Of a stretch of 64,000 nucleotides of DNA, positions 47,840-58,567 are shown piece by piece; position 1 is the stretch's first letter; each line of letters opens with the position of its first letter. This DNA is from Gymnopus androsaceus JB14 (Eukaryota > Basidiomycota > Agaricomycetes > Agaricales > Omphalotaceae). Location of the stretch: assembly GCA_009733575.1 (NCBI GenBank), contig ML769388.1:248001-312000 (forward strand), given 5' to 3'. The translations under genes were made by a program, and so were the position numbers. The notes below the pieces were generated by a model. It was not told where the DNA came from and searched no databases. It saw only the letters and a list, made by a program, of their open reading frames with translations.

Positions 47840-50800
47840 ATGGCTTCCTTCGCGCTCTCATTCCAATCCAAAAAGGAGGACGAAGCAGGCCTTAGCTCCT
47901 ACTACAACAACAAAACGACAATTATCCAAGAAGCTCGCGTTTTCAATGAATCGCCTATAAGTCCCAGGAAATGCAGAGCTCTACTTACCCGGATCGTATA
48001 TCTGCTCTATGTAGGCGAAACTTTTGGTACGCAGGAAGCTACGACTCTGTTCTTTGGAACGACAAAGCTTTTCCAGCACAAGGATGTATGTCCTGAGCTC
48101 ATCAGTCCAAGATTTATTCTGACTTGCATTCTAGAGTGCCCTTCGTCAAGCCGTTTATCTGGCAATTAAAGAGCTAGCTACGACCGCAGAAGACGTTATT
48201 ATGGTCACAAGTAGTATCATGAAGGATATGCAGCCCAATTCCGAGGTCATTTATAGGCCTAACGCTATCCGAGCACTTTGTCGAATCATTGATGTGAGTA
48301 AACTCGGTATCGTGTTTCTTCCTTTCTGACGCGATGCAAAGCCTTCCATGGCTCAAGGAGTAGAAAGATTCTTCAAAGCTGCCATTGTTGACCGCAACCC
48401 TTCAATTTCTTCTGCTGCCTTGGTCTCCTCCTATCACCTTTTCCCTTTCGCCAAAGATGTCGTGAAGCGATGGGTAAACGAGGTGCAGGAAGCTGTAAGC
48501 GCCAAATCGTCCGGCAACTTTTTCGGTACAGTCTCAGGCGGCGGCGGCTACCTTGGATTTGGTGGTTCCACTACCGCCAGCGCACAACAGTCTGTTCCCT
48601 CGTCCAGTTATGCTACTCAGTACCATGCTCTAGGTCTTTTGTATCTCATTCGTCAGCAAGACAGAATGGCGGTGACCAAAATGATCCAGCAGCTCGGCGG
48701 AGGGAAATCGGGTGCTGGAACGACGTTGAAGAACCCTATGGCTCTTTGTATGCTTATTCGGTATGCTGCCAAGGTTATGGAAGAAGATCCCAAGTGTGTT
48801 TTCACCTTGCAAGCTGTTGTGCGGTGCTTACTATTTTTTTCAGTGTTCAAGAGGCAAATGCTTGATCTGTTAGAGGGCTGGCTAAGACATAAGAGCGACA
48901 TGGTCAACTTTGAAGCAGCACGCGCGATCTGTGAGATGAAGTACGTCAACGCTCAACAGTTGGTGAAACCCATTGCCGGTTAGTCTTCACACACAAGTAG
49001 AATGTCGCACAAAACTCATCTTTTATATCTAGTTGCTTCAGCTCTTCTTGTCCTCCCCAAAACCTGTCCTCAAATTTGCTGCTACTCGAACTCTTGCTTC
49101 CCTCGCACTCAGCCATCCCGCCAGTGTCGCTGCTTGCAACGTTGATTTAGAGAGTCTCATCGCGGACCAGAACAGAAGCGTTGCGACCTACGCGATCACC
49201 ACCTTGCTCAAGGTATGCTCTCTTTGATTGTCATTGATAAAGCTAATCGTCGCTTTTCAGACTGGTAATGAAGCTTCTGTCGATCGCCTCATCAAACAAA
49301 TAACTGGTTTCATGACTGAAATCAGCGACGAGTTCAAAGTCATCATTGTCGACGCCGTCCGCTCTCTTTGCCTCAAATTCCCTTCCAAGCATGCTTCCAT
49401 GCTCACGTTCCTTTCGGGAGTTTTGCGCGACGAGGGTGGCTACGACTTTAAGCGTGCAGTCGTCGAAGCCATGTTCGATATGATCAAGTTTATCCAGGAT
49501 TGCAAAGAGCAGGCCCTTGCCCACCTTTGCGAATTCATCGAAGACTGTGAATTCACGAAACTGTCTGTCCGCATCTTGCATTTGCTTGGTATGGAAGGAC
49601 CCAAATCACCCCAGCCTACCAAATACATTAGGTTTATCTACAACCGTGTTGTGTTGGAGAATGCTACTGTTAGGGCTGCAGCTGTGACTAGCTTGGCCAA
49701 ATTCGGTATCAATTCATCAGATTCTGGTTTACAGAAGAGCATAAACGTCCTGCTCAACCGGTGAGAATGGATTCTTTCTATGGGTTTGTTATTCCTAACC
49801 GTCTACTCCAGTTGCCTCGACGACGTTGACGACGAAGTCCGTGACCGGGCTGCTCTTTATTTGAGGACTTTTAAGAGAAACCTCTTGCCGATGCTTACGT
49901 CCGGGAAGGTGAGGGAGCCTCTTTTACCTCTTTTATTATCGTCCTCACAATTTTGCAGAATCTGTCTTTTCCTTGTCCGCTCTCGAATCGAAGCTCGTCG
50001 CATATGTGCAAGACCCTAGTGCATCCTCTCAGCGTTTAGATCTTTCCTCGGTCCCCAAGATCAGCCGCGTTCAGGCTGCTCAAGAAGCTGCTCGTATGTA
50101 ACGTGTTCAGTGTGATATACTGTATGCTGACTGTTTCCAAAAAGGTCCAAGCACGCTAGACACCATCGGAGCTCCCTCCACCGCTGTGTCAAACTCACCG
50201 CCACCTCCTACTGCCGCAGAGACCCAATCTGCTTATGCGACGCAACTCACAGAAGTACCAGAGTTCGCCACGTATGGATCAGTCCTCAACAGCAGCGCAA
50301 GTCCGTTGCGACTCACTGAGAACGAAATGGAGTACCAGGTTACTTGCGTCAAGCATATTTTCAATGAACATGTGGTGTTCCAGGTGCGCTTTATTTTTTA
50401 TCCTTGTATCAGCAGAGCTTCAACATGAGTTCATCCCTATAGTACAACGTCTCAAATACCCTGCCCGATGTGGTTCTAGAGGGTGTCAGCGTTATCATGC
50501 AAGTAAACGAGGGAGCTGATGCTCTAGTCGAGGACTTTATCATCCCCATTCCTTCATTATTGTCTGCCAACTCACCTGGCACAGTCTACGTCTCCTTTAC
50601 GCGCGCAAACCCAACAGAATTCGCTGTTGCATCCTTTTCGTGTTCGCTCAAATTCGTCAGCAAGGAGGTTGACCCATCTACTGGAGAGCCCGAAGATGAA
50701 GGTTATGAAGATGATTACGCTCTTGAAGATGTTGAGCTCAGCGCAGGTGGCGATTATATCATCCCCAGTTATGTGACATTTGGGTCTGAATGGGATCGTA

Positions 50801-51159
50801 TGCGCACTGGACCGAGCGTGGTCGAAACGTTCAATCTTCAAACCATGGACAGTATTAAAGGTGAGCAACATCCAGATTTGCAATCCCTCTCAATTATTCT
50901 GACATGACATTCATTTGTAGCGGCTTGCGACTCCATCATCGAGGTTCTTAAGATGGAGGCCCTTGGCGGCACCGAAATACCACAATCTACAACGGTGCAT
51001 GTCCTCCAGCTCTCGGGTCTAGTTATTGGTGGAGGAGGAAAGGTCTTGGTACGTTGTCGAATGACCTTTTCGCAGGGCACGGGAGTAGTACTGGAACTTG
51101 GTGTACGGGCGGAGAAGCAGGAAGTCTGCGACCTTGTTATTTCTGCGGTTGCGGGCTGA
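47840..51159 (+). CDS. SEC21: Coatomer subunit gamma (gamma-COP)
   Basis: Subunit of the COPI coat for Golgi-to-ER retrograde transport. Start 47840 gives [17 protein letters not shown], then [20 protein letters not shown], the gamma-COP N-terminus. The adaptin-like solenoid includes [107 protein letters not shown] and [20 protein letters not shown]. The linker is Pro/Ser-rich. The appendage domain is [40 protein letters not shown] and [20 protein letters not shown], ending LVISAVAG. The literal sequence shows apparent one-base shifts near 48850 ([12 protein letters not shown]), 49032 (before LQLFLSS) and 49970 (before [14 protein letters not shown]). Since gamma-COP is essential, these are probably sequence errors. 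Confidence 0.93.
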
Positions 51160-51262
51160 TCATTCTTCTCCTTGTTTTCTGTTTTCTACTTTTACATGAG
51201 TAAAAAGGATTTATGTATATATTTCTTTAATGCATCGGCTTACATCCCTATTGAGATGTTAT

Positions 51263-52425
51263 TTAATCAAAGCTTTTTACGACTACACCAACGCTGCCAT
51301 CTGCGGACAACCGTTCAAGTTCTTCTGCCTTATCCACCACAGCACATGCGATTGCTACGTCTTGGAGGCCCACTCCAACCGATTTAAACACTGTTATCGG
51401 ACCATTGAAATCATCGCTTTGCTCCGCCAACTCTCGACTATCTCTCCAGCTACTCGCCTCCGAGTTTGCGCGCTTTTCAAGTACGAGCTCCCCGATTTCA
51501 ACGACCTGGTCGCTGTGTAAGTTGGCTTCAAGAAGCTCTCCTGCTTCCGTAAAACAAGCCAAAACTGAATCGACCAAAGAGTCTCGCTGGGCTACTTTCA
51601 CTGCCCTCCTTTGGAATCGCTCGCATGATGAGATCCGTGTCAACCTCCTTCATCTGAGGTGTGTAGCTTCCGATTAGGATAACGTGAGTACCACTGCGTA
51701 CCCATGATGATGGAAAGAGTGGGACGCGAGATGGAGTGGCCGTGATGATGATGGATGCTGTTGAGAGGGATGTACGCACCTCCTCTCTCGATGCAGAAGC
51801 TAGGACGCTGATTTTGACGGAAGGATGTTTGAGCTGCAGTTCAGAAGCAACTGCAGAGACACGAGCGTTGAGAGTCCTGTTTATGATCGTACAAGATTTC
51901 ACAGATGCAAAAACTTGTAAATGGAGATCAAGATGAGCTATAATTTGTGCGCCAGCTCCGAACGCGGCGATATGTACTGGCGATACAGGTCCAACAAGGG
52001 TCGTAGATAATAGGGAGCCTGATGAATTACTAAATGTAGTATTCTGTACAATGAAATATGATCAACCAACCTGCAGCATTTCTCAATGCGGTCAAGCTTC
52101 TGGCATTAACGATAGCTTTGACGGCACCAGTGTCCTTGTCCAGGACCAAAGTACTCGCGGGCAGACCACGCGTATCATCTGGATTAGAAGGCACAGATAC
52201 GACCTTCATTGTCGTTCCTATGTTGGATATGCGTCCAGGCATGAAGAGGGTCGTATGATTTTCAGTTGGAATTGACGTTCGATGGGGAGTGTAAGACGAC
52301 TCATTTCCTGTGTCAGAGGAGGAGATTAGAGCGAAAACGTCCTCCATGAGAGATTGGAGAAGCTCTGGAGAAAGCTTCGAGGTAATATTTCTTACATCCA
52401 CGCTGGTGAGCACTCGAAGAGACAT
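51263..52425 (-). CDS. Ornithine cyclodeaminase/mu-crystallin family protein
   Basis: NAD(P)-dependent enzyme of the OCD/mu-crystallin fold; in fungi the substrate (ornithine, a ketimine or another amino acid) is not predictable from sequence. Exon 1 (from ATG 52425) gives MSLRVLTSVDVRNITSKLSP, HRTSIPTENHTTLFMPGR, MKVVSVPSNPDDTRGLPAST and VKAIVNARSLTALRNAAG. The second exon has the dinucleotide site VHIAAFGAGAQIIAHLDLHL, then IIITATPSRVPLFPSSWVRS and HVILIGSYTPQMKEVDTDLI. The last part, DSLVDSVLACFTEAGELLEA, is in the +1 frame relative to the preceding stretch, so one surplus base is inferred near 51585-51589. It ends VVVKSFD at 51263, 104 bp from the convergent SEC21 stop. A neighbouring minus frame would otherwise end early as RLFGRFSFGLF. 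Family call firm, activity open. Confidence 0.83.
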
Positions 52426-52471
52426 GGTTAACTACAGGAATTAAGCGCCGAACCACCCTTTTCTAACTTCC

Positions 52472-53654
52472 ATGTCCTCCCGCAAACGAAAGCATGTTTC
52501 TCGCAAAAGAGAAAATAATAACCTCCCCAATCAAAATAAGGATACCATAAATCCTGCACTGTTTATCCAAGCTTTAGAAGCCGATATCATTCGCGGACCT
52601 CGAGGACACGCCGCCGCTCTTTCCTTGGAAATTCGCGAGGTCGAAGGAGAAATAGATGTTGGCAGTGGTCTCATTCGACTCGGCGAAGAATATACTCCCG
52701 CTGCCTTCCCTGAGGATGACTTTGAAAATGATAATAAAGGCGAAGGACCGAGCCAGCCCATTATATGGGTAGACAGGTACGAATGATATGTTCATAGAAT
52801 GACCATGCTGAAGCACTTTCTGGATTGATGAATGGATAAGAAATAAGGCATCTTTCTCTTTTCTTTGTTTCTACATTTTTGTTGTTTATTCTCTGATAAT
52901 TTTGCTTCTAGGTACGATGCCCGGCTGCTTCTCGATTCTCACACTTTCTCGAATCCAGCGAATCGCTGATCTCGTCGCGGCCGCTCCGGATTCTCCTACA
53001 GGCTGGTCAGACCTTCCCTCTGATGCAGAAGAGACCTATTTCTTCACAGCAGAGGAGACGGAAGACTTTCGCAGAGAGAAGCGACGTCGGTTAATGGAAC
53101 AGACCAGGGAAGAGAGGCTAAAAGCCCGAATGGAGGAAGATGGCGAGCAGGGCGAGGAGATCTGGGGTGGAAGTGATGAAGAAGTGGGCTAACCTTTTAC
53201 TTCCTACATAGATATGACTGACTTGAATCACAAGCCTGAAGAATCTCAGAAAGAAATTATGCGCAGAACTGCCAAGTCCTTACTCGTGTCGCCTAATCCT
53301 GCTCAATTGGAGATGCGCATCCTCGCAAACCACGGTGCTGACGCGCGTTTTGCGTTTTTGCGAGGACGATGGAGTCGCGCTTGGAAGATTGTGAAAGCTC
53401 GTGTCAGGGCAGATAAGGTGGAGGAGGAACAGCAAAAGGCTGCTCCAAAAGCAGAAACTCCAGGAATGGGACTTGTTGCAGATTACGGTGATAGCGATGA
53501 TGAGGATGATGAAACAGGGATTGAACCTGAGCAGAAGGAGGAACAGGAACAGGGGATGTGCCCAGTGAAGACACAGAGGAGATGGAAGCGGCGAAAGAGC
53601 TGCGTCGTGCTCGAGCAAGAGAGTGGATGGCAAAATCGAAAATTAACTGCTAGC
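52472..53654 (+). CDS. Hypothetical acidic/coiled-coil nuclear protein
   Basis: I do not recognise the family with confidence. The start MSSRKRKHVSRKRENNN is basic (nuclear signal). Then come ALEADIIRGPRGHAAALSLE, WVDRYDARLLLDSHTFSNP, RIADLVAAAPDSPTGWSDLP, a charged helix (TEDFRREKRRRLMEQTREER), SPNPAQLEMRILANHGADAR and FAFLRGRWSRAWKIVKARVR. The block ILANHGADARFAFLRGRW loosely recalls a SURP module, which would suggest RNA splicing, but this is weak. Two introns (about 52776-52911, and 53185-53239 ending AATCACAAG). Frame breaks occur near 52956 (one surplus base before RIADLVAA) and in the G-run at 53552-53555. With the latter corrected, the tail reads AKELRRARAREWMAKSKINC and stops near 53651. 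It lies 46 bp from the divergent OCD start. Confidence 0.65.
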
Positions 53655-53777
53655 AAATAATACAATGGTTATACTAACTTCCACCGAACTTCGTCTTGAA
53701 AAAAAAGTTAGCACTTTTCGCGTGCATGAGCAATATATGTCACGCGCTGAAACGCGTCTTAAGCGACTACCACCACC

Positions 53778-55067
53778 ATGTCCGACTCTGAATCATCGGC
53801 TAGCGAGCTATCCCAAGGATCAGTCTCGGGAGATGAAAAAGTGTCCGGGTTGCCGACACCTTCTCCCTCTAAAAGGCAACAAAAACAACGAAATTTTGAA
53901 CAAAATCGCGAGATGATTGTTCAAACTGCATTTGACGCCTACTTCACTCATGCGGCCTCACGAGCGCAGACTTCCTCCAATGTCTTCTCGTCTCTCATAC
54001 CTCCTCTATCCGCTGAAGAGTACCTCGAAGCATCTTCTTCCTTTGGATCACAGATGATCAAATCTGAGATTCTAACCTCAGAATCATCTCGAAAATCCTT
54101 GTTTCAGCGGCTCTTACTGGAACTTCAGGAAGGGTTCAATGTAATCTGCTACGGCTATGGATCCAAGCGCGCTCTACTGAACGAATTTGCCGTCGATTCA
54201 TGTTCCAAAGCTGGTCATGTAACTGTGGCGAATGCATTTCAGCCCCAATTTGGATTGAAACAGCTCCTTAGCTGTATCGAAAACGTTCCAGGAATTGATT
54301 CACTTCCACTTTCATCCAGTTCTGTAGAAAGCCAGTCGCAACGGATATATGATTTCTTTGCACAACCATCTCAAGCGCGGCATCTGTATGTTATTATACA
54401 CAATATTGACTCCCCCTCTCTCCGCTTACCCAAAGCACAATCGTGTGTATCACTCCTTGCTCTAAATCCCAAAATTCACATTGTGGCGTCCATCGACCAT
54501 ATTAATGCACCGCTGTTATGGTCTTCAGCAGAGCTTTCAGCTCGCAAAGACACTCAAGAGGGTGCCGGAGTGTCTGGACGAGGCTTGGCTTGGCTCTGGC
54601 ACGATATGACTACGCTCACGCCCTACGACGTTGAGCTATCTCATGCCGACCGATCCTCCATATCGGGCGCTGTTGGTAGTACTCGCAAACGAGATGGTGC
54701 CACTCAGAATGCTGCCGCAATGGTTTCTGAGACAGCAGCACTCCATATCCTGGCGTCCGTCACAATTAAAGCAAAGAAGCTTTTTACACTGATGGCGGAA
54801 AAGCAACTGGAGGCTATCCAAGCGGTGAATGCGGGGCCTGGTGATGACCTGCAACAGTACGGAATAGCCTACGATACGCTTTACCATTCGGCTCGAAACG
54901 ATTTCATTGCGACGAACGATACCGCGCTACGCGCTCTGCTTGGAGAGTTTAGAGACCATGCTCTGGTCCTGGGCGCACAGCAAGGCTCGTCTGGCGAAGT
55001 GTTGTGGATTCCAATGAGAAAGGAACGATTGGCCAAAGTTTTGGCTACGTTACCGGTGGCAGAGTGA
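53778..55067 (+). CDS. ORC2: Origin recognition complex subunit 2
   Basis: Subunit of the six-protein complex that marks replication origins and loads MCM. Intron-free frame of 429 residues. The N-terminus is short and disordered, MSDSESSASELSQGSVSGDE; the core is ORC2-like: QRLLLELQEGFNVICYGYGS KRALLNEF, the region after the pseudo-Walker; IENVPGIDSLPL; HLYVIIHNIDSPSLRLPKAQ; and LLALNPKIHIVASIDHINAP LLW. A second part has GLAWLWHDMTTLTPYDVELS and a winged-helix C-terminus, ILASVTIKAKKLFTLMAEKQ and YDTLYHSARNDFIATNDTAL, ending LAKVLATLPVAE. The length is near the minimum for fungal ORC2, mainly because the N-terminal tail is short. Start 53778 follows an ACCACC context. The intact frame contrasts with its plus-strand neighbours. 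Confidence 0.93.
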   Translation: MSDSESSASELSQGSVSGDEKVSGLPTPSPSKRQQKQRNFEQNREMIVQTAFDAYFTHAASRAQTSSNVFSSLIPPLSAEEYLEASSSFGSQMIKSEILTSESSRKSLFQRLLLELQEGFNVICYGYGSKRALLNEFAVDSCSKAGHVTVANAFQPQFGLKQLLSCIENVPGIDSLPLSSSSVESQSQRIYDFFAQPSQARHLYVIIHNIDSPSLRLPKAQSCVSLLALNPKIHIVASIDHINAPLLWSSAELSARKDTQEGAGVSGRGLAWLWHDMTTLTPYDVELSHADRSSISGAVGSTRKRDGATQNAAAMVSETAALHILASVTIKAKKLFTLMAEKQLEAIQAVNAGPGDDLQQYGIAYDTLYHSARNDFIATNDTALRALLGEFRDHALVLGAQQGSSGEVLWIPMRKERLAKVLATLPVAE

Positions 55068-55350
55068 AGTTGGTGAAATTCGACCTAATTCAACTCGCAA
55101 CTTTGACGTCACGGTAATTGTGATGTGTATATATATATCTGTTCAGGTGTTGGGACCTGGTTCTACGTCATATCTCTGCAAATGCTGAAGAGGAGTGGGG
55201 AGCTTGAACAAACGCGACCTAGGCTCTGCTGTAAGTACGATGTCAGTAGTATGTCATACTTCAATATATGCGGAGCCATGGTCAGTGGCGTTCCTAAAAG
55301 TGTTTATAATCCTCTTCATCGAAACATACTGTAACACTCCATATCTCAAA

Positions 55351-56359
55351 ATGACCACAGTAGAAACGCAGACCCAACCGGATCCAGCTCAAGCCAAGCT
55401 ATCCAAATCCCCAACAACAACCTCCACAACGTCGACTAAACTTGATATTCCTACCCCACCATCGGCAGTCGAGGGACTTGATGATGATAAAACTGTCGTT
55501 GGTGACGAGGTACCAGTGAGTTCTTCTCTACTCGGACTTTCATTAGACAATGAATCCGTATTCCAGCCAGAAGCAGAGAACAAGTTTAGATCAGCAGTAG
55601 AGAAGCTTCACGACGCCATCGAAGGTTATAATACTGCCGTGGAAGAAAAAGCCGACCAGAAAACTATCGATGAACATGAACAAAAGGTCATTCAGGCATT
55701 GAAGGAAACGGCGGAGAGCTCTCCGAATCCCAAAGTGAAAGATTATTATAAGGCGAAGGCATTAGAGTTTATGAAGGTGGGCGGCACTGCCAAAAAAGTG
55801 TTAACGAACGATATCGTGCGTACTTTTATCTATATTTCAGTCGTCTATTTCTTGATTAATCGATGCCATATCTAGATCAAGGGAACGTTATTCATCCTCG
55901 CGTCGCCAGTCGCTCTTTTGTCTTCCGTGCTGGTATGAATTTATTTTCTTCAATGTAGCAAGGACTTCCTGCATTGATAACGCTCTTCCAAAGGTATCGA
56001 CTGGCAGTCTAGTCTATGGCTTGGTACGATAACACTTCAATGAGTTGGTGAAATTTCGCTAATGTTAATCGTAGGGCTCGGTCGTAAAAGGTGTGGGTGA
56101 CCTACTCACTGGTAATGACTCTGTCTGGTACTGTCTTGGGCTCGAAGGACGAGCACGAACCCAAAAAGAAGAATGTGGGGGTTCAAAACGAGGAAGAGGC
56201 AGAGGAAGAGACAGAAGGGGTTGAGGGAGAAGGAGAAGAAGAGTGTGAAGAGAAAAGAAGGAAGAGGTGGCGGGTGACAATGTCGTAGAAAATAGAGAGG
56301 CAGACGAAGCTGACGACCGCTCGGCCATCTCGCCACAGCCATTGTCAAAGAAGAACTAA
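55351..56359 (+). CDS. Small membrane-associated protein with glycine-rich hydrophobic segment and acidic tail
   Basis: Unrecognised family. Exons give a Thr/Ser-rich N-terminus (MTTVETQTQPDPAQAKLSKS), a helical region VFQPEAENKFRSAVEKLHDA and IDEHEQKVIQALKETAESSP, KVKDYYKAKALEFMKVGGTA, then hydrophobic IKGTLFILASPVALLSSVL and VSTGSLVYGLGSVVKGVGDL. Introns are near 55815-55874, 55932-55992 and 56024-56074. In the last exon the literal frame stops at 56222-56224. Dropping one T at 56113 gives TLSGTVLGSKDEHEPKKKN and an acidic Glu-rich tail; dropping one G near 56252 continues to ISPQPLSKKN and the stop at 56357-56359. The same reading (SGTVLGSKDE.KPKKKN) appears in a second copy at 63781-64000, which supports this frame. 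So the end is either error-affected or decaying. Confidence 0.62.
56024..56074 (+). repeat. 51-bp intron, copy A of a duplicated intron sequence
   Basis: Last intron of the small membrane protein gene, from GTACGATAACACT to TAATCGTAG. The same 51-bp sequence recurs at 56367-56417 with three substitutions. Confidence 0.85.
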
Positions 56360-56366
56360 CTTGTAT

Positions 56367-56417
56367 GTACGATAACACTCCAATGAGTTGGTGAAATTTC
56401 GCTAATGTTGATTGTAG
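56367..56417 (+). repeat. 51-bp intron-like sequence, copy B
   Basis: Copy of the intron at 56024-56074, same length, 48 of 51 bases identical, with GT and AG ends kept. It starts 8 bp after the inferred stop of the gene (56359), so it lies in the 3' UTR or 3' flank. Confidence 0.85.
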
Positions 56418-56540
56418 AAACCTGCACTCTGTGGAAACCTGCATCGGATATTGATACATACAATTGTGCTTGTGACTATATACAGTACATTTCAAGACTG
56501 AAATACTGCAGCAATGAGAAAGAGACTCCAAAACAGTGGT

Positions 56541-58390
56541 TCATAAGTCCACAAGCATCATTGAGCCGTCATCACTGCCATATTCCCTGGTGAGTGCAGG
56601 TGAAGAAGAGGATGTTGCTAAGTATACATCATTCGAAGCTTTATCGATCCACTGATGCTTGAGAGCGGTCGCTGCAGTTGTACGTTTTTCGCGATCTCGA
56701 TTCAGCAAACCAAGCAGCAGGTCTTTGGCTGAGTGTTTGGATTAACGGTGGGGAACAGATGTCATCTCGGTAGACTCACCTGGGTCGCTGGTCCAAATGT
56801 TCGGTTGGAAGTAAGGGTTTGTATAGAGGATTTTATACCTTACAAGTGCCTTGGACGGATTTTGTCCAGAAGCATCAGAAATCACCTTGTCGAAGGGGTG
56901 TTCGCCGCTTTGAACCTGAATTAGAATACTCACTTGAATAGACTCGAATACATACGTGAACAAGATGAACATAATGAGGCCAGCACTCCAGCAATCTGCG
57001 TGGCTACTACAAAACAGTCAACATGAGGAGTCGGAGATGATCGAAAGGCTTACGTGATGTACGCCTTTCGGTCGGTAGCAGCTCTAATCCCTTCAGGAGG
57101 TAGATATGTATAAGTGCCACAAATAGTGAATGTTTCTTGATAGGAACGCGGTCGAGCTAACCCAAAGTCCGCAATCTGAACATGGGGGTACTCTCCAGGA
57201 GCTTTCAGCAAGATGTTTTCTGGCTGAATTCTAGTTGGAAATTTGAAAAGTTGAAAAGTTTGAAAAATGTGGTACCTTGAGATCTTCAAGAACTGTTAGA
57301 ATGACTGTACTGGACATGACCAAACAACCTTACCTCTGTGAGAAACATCTTGCATATGTATATGCTGGAGACCTGATAGGACTTGGTACATAATGCACCT
57401 GACCTCTTCTTCAACCATTCGAGCACCAGGCTTGCTTTTCAGATATGAGCGCAGATTACCACCCATGCACAAGTCGAGGAAAATACACAGGACTTGATTA
57501 TCAACGACAAACCAATTGTCGATACAGTTGATGTTTCGCTTTAATAAAATCAGACATTGAAAAAGGTGAGTCAAGCGAATGCCTACATGTTTCAAGCCTG
57601 CCAGAGTTTGAACCTCTCTCATAATCTTTTGGGCTGACTCGATACGCTGACGCTTGCGTTCACTAGGCCAGAAAAAGACCGGGCGTCCCTTGACAAAGGC
57701 TCGGTATTGAACCTTGGGACGCACAATTTTGCAAGCGACTTGTCGATCTTTGTACCATGCGAGAGTTACTTCTCCAAAGGATCCGCTACCCAAACGCTGC
57801 TTTGTTAACCTGTACCCGTTAAATTCCTGGAAAGATGAATTAATGCTTTTGAAATAATTGCACAGTTGACCTACATCGAGTACTATTTCACTTGGAATAG
57901 TCCCTGACTGCCCATAGATGATACGAAACTCTACGTCTACGGTCAAGTCACCAATGTGATACAGCAAATGAGATTGTATATACCGATATTTAAACCATCT
58001 ATGGCAAATGCCATTCCATTCATCAACATCACTCGCCCAGTGAAAACCATGCCATCCATGTAGATTTTAGCAGCCTAAATGAGATCAGAAGGCTCGAAGG
58101 ATACATGAAAAAGAGAACTTGCTTTGCATGACACAATTATCTCCCTCCCAGAAACGATACTATGAAAATATCAGGAAAAAAAAAGGCCAGTTCAAGCAAA
58201 ACCATACGCCGTTATACAGCTCGCAAAGTTTTTTTCTTTCGTTATTTTGCCATCATAGTCTAGATAGAGTAATTCATTTTCAAAGATTTCCGAAATCACT
58301 TTTCTGTATTGTCAGTTGGTATTCTTTGAAAATAGTGATCAACATACGTTGTCCGTCTGTCCTCTCGAGCTTTGCGACTTGGCAAGCCAT
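56541..58390 (-). CDS. Chk2/Rad53-like protein kinase with FHA-like N-terminus
   Basis: Ser/Thr kinase resembling the checkpoint kinase group. The first exon (ATG 58390) is MACQVAKLERTDGQ; later ones form an FHA-like segment, AAKIYMDGMVFTGRVMLMNG MAFAIDG. The kinase domain starts YRLTKQRLGSGSFGEVTLAW with the catalytic Lys in VACKIVRPK. It continues REVQTLAGLKH, RNINCIDNWFVVDNQVLCIF, MYQVLSGLQHIHMQDVSHR, the loop DLKPENILL, QIADFGLARPRSYQETFTIC and GTYTYLPPEGI (PPE in place of APE). Then CWSAGLIMFILFT, GEHPFDKVI and LKHQWIDKAS near the end, stop 56541-56543. Catalytic Asp-Leu-Lys lies in an 8-nt exon at 57276-57283, flanked by introns of 50 and 52 bp. All key residues are present, so it should be active. 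No SQ/TQ cluster is evident. Confidence 0.85.
57276..57283 (-). other. 8-nt microexon encoding kinase catalytic Asp-Leu-Lys
   Basis: Reading ATCTCAAG on the coding strand, between an acceptor GAAG (57284-57287) and donor GTACC (57271-57275). Joined to ...CAC AGA G and CCA GAA AAC it yields H-R-D-L-K-P-E-N. A 17-nt alternative (57276-57292) with a stronger CAG acceptor is also in frame but inserts V-L-E after H-R. Confidence 0.7.
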
Positions 58391-58567
58391 GGTAGATTCA
58401 ACTTGATCTAATCAAAACAACCCTAGATCTGAACTTTACTCGACATCAGGGATTAGCTTAATTAAATCTCCGACGGGCTGACGTAGGTTCTTACCATTTT
58501 GGGATTCAACCTTTCACTCAACTTTTTTACTTCGACCGAGAATTCGTCCGCTTCCAATAAATGCAAT

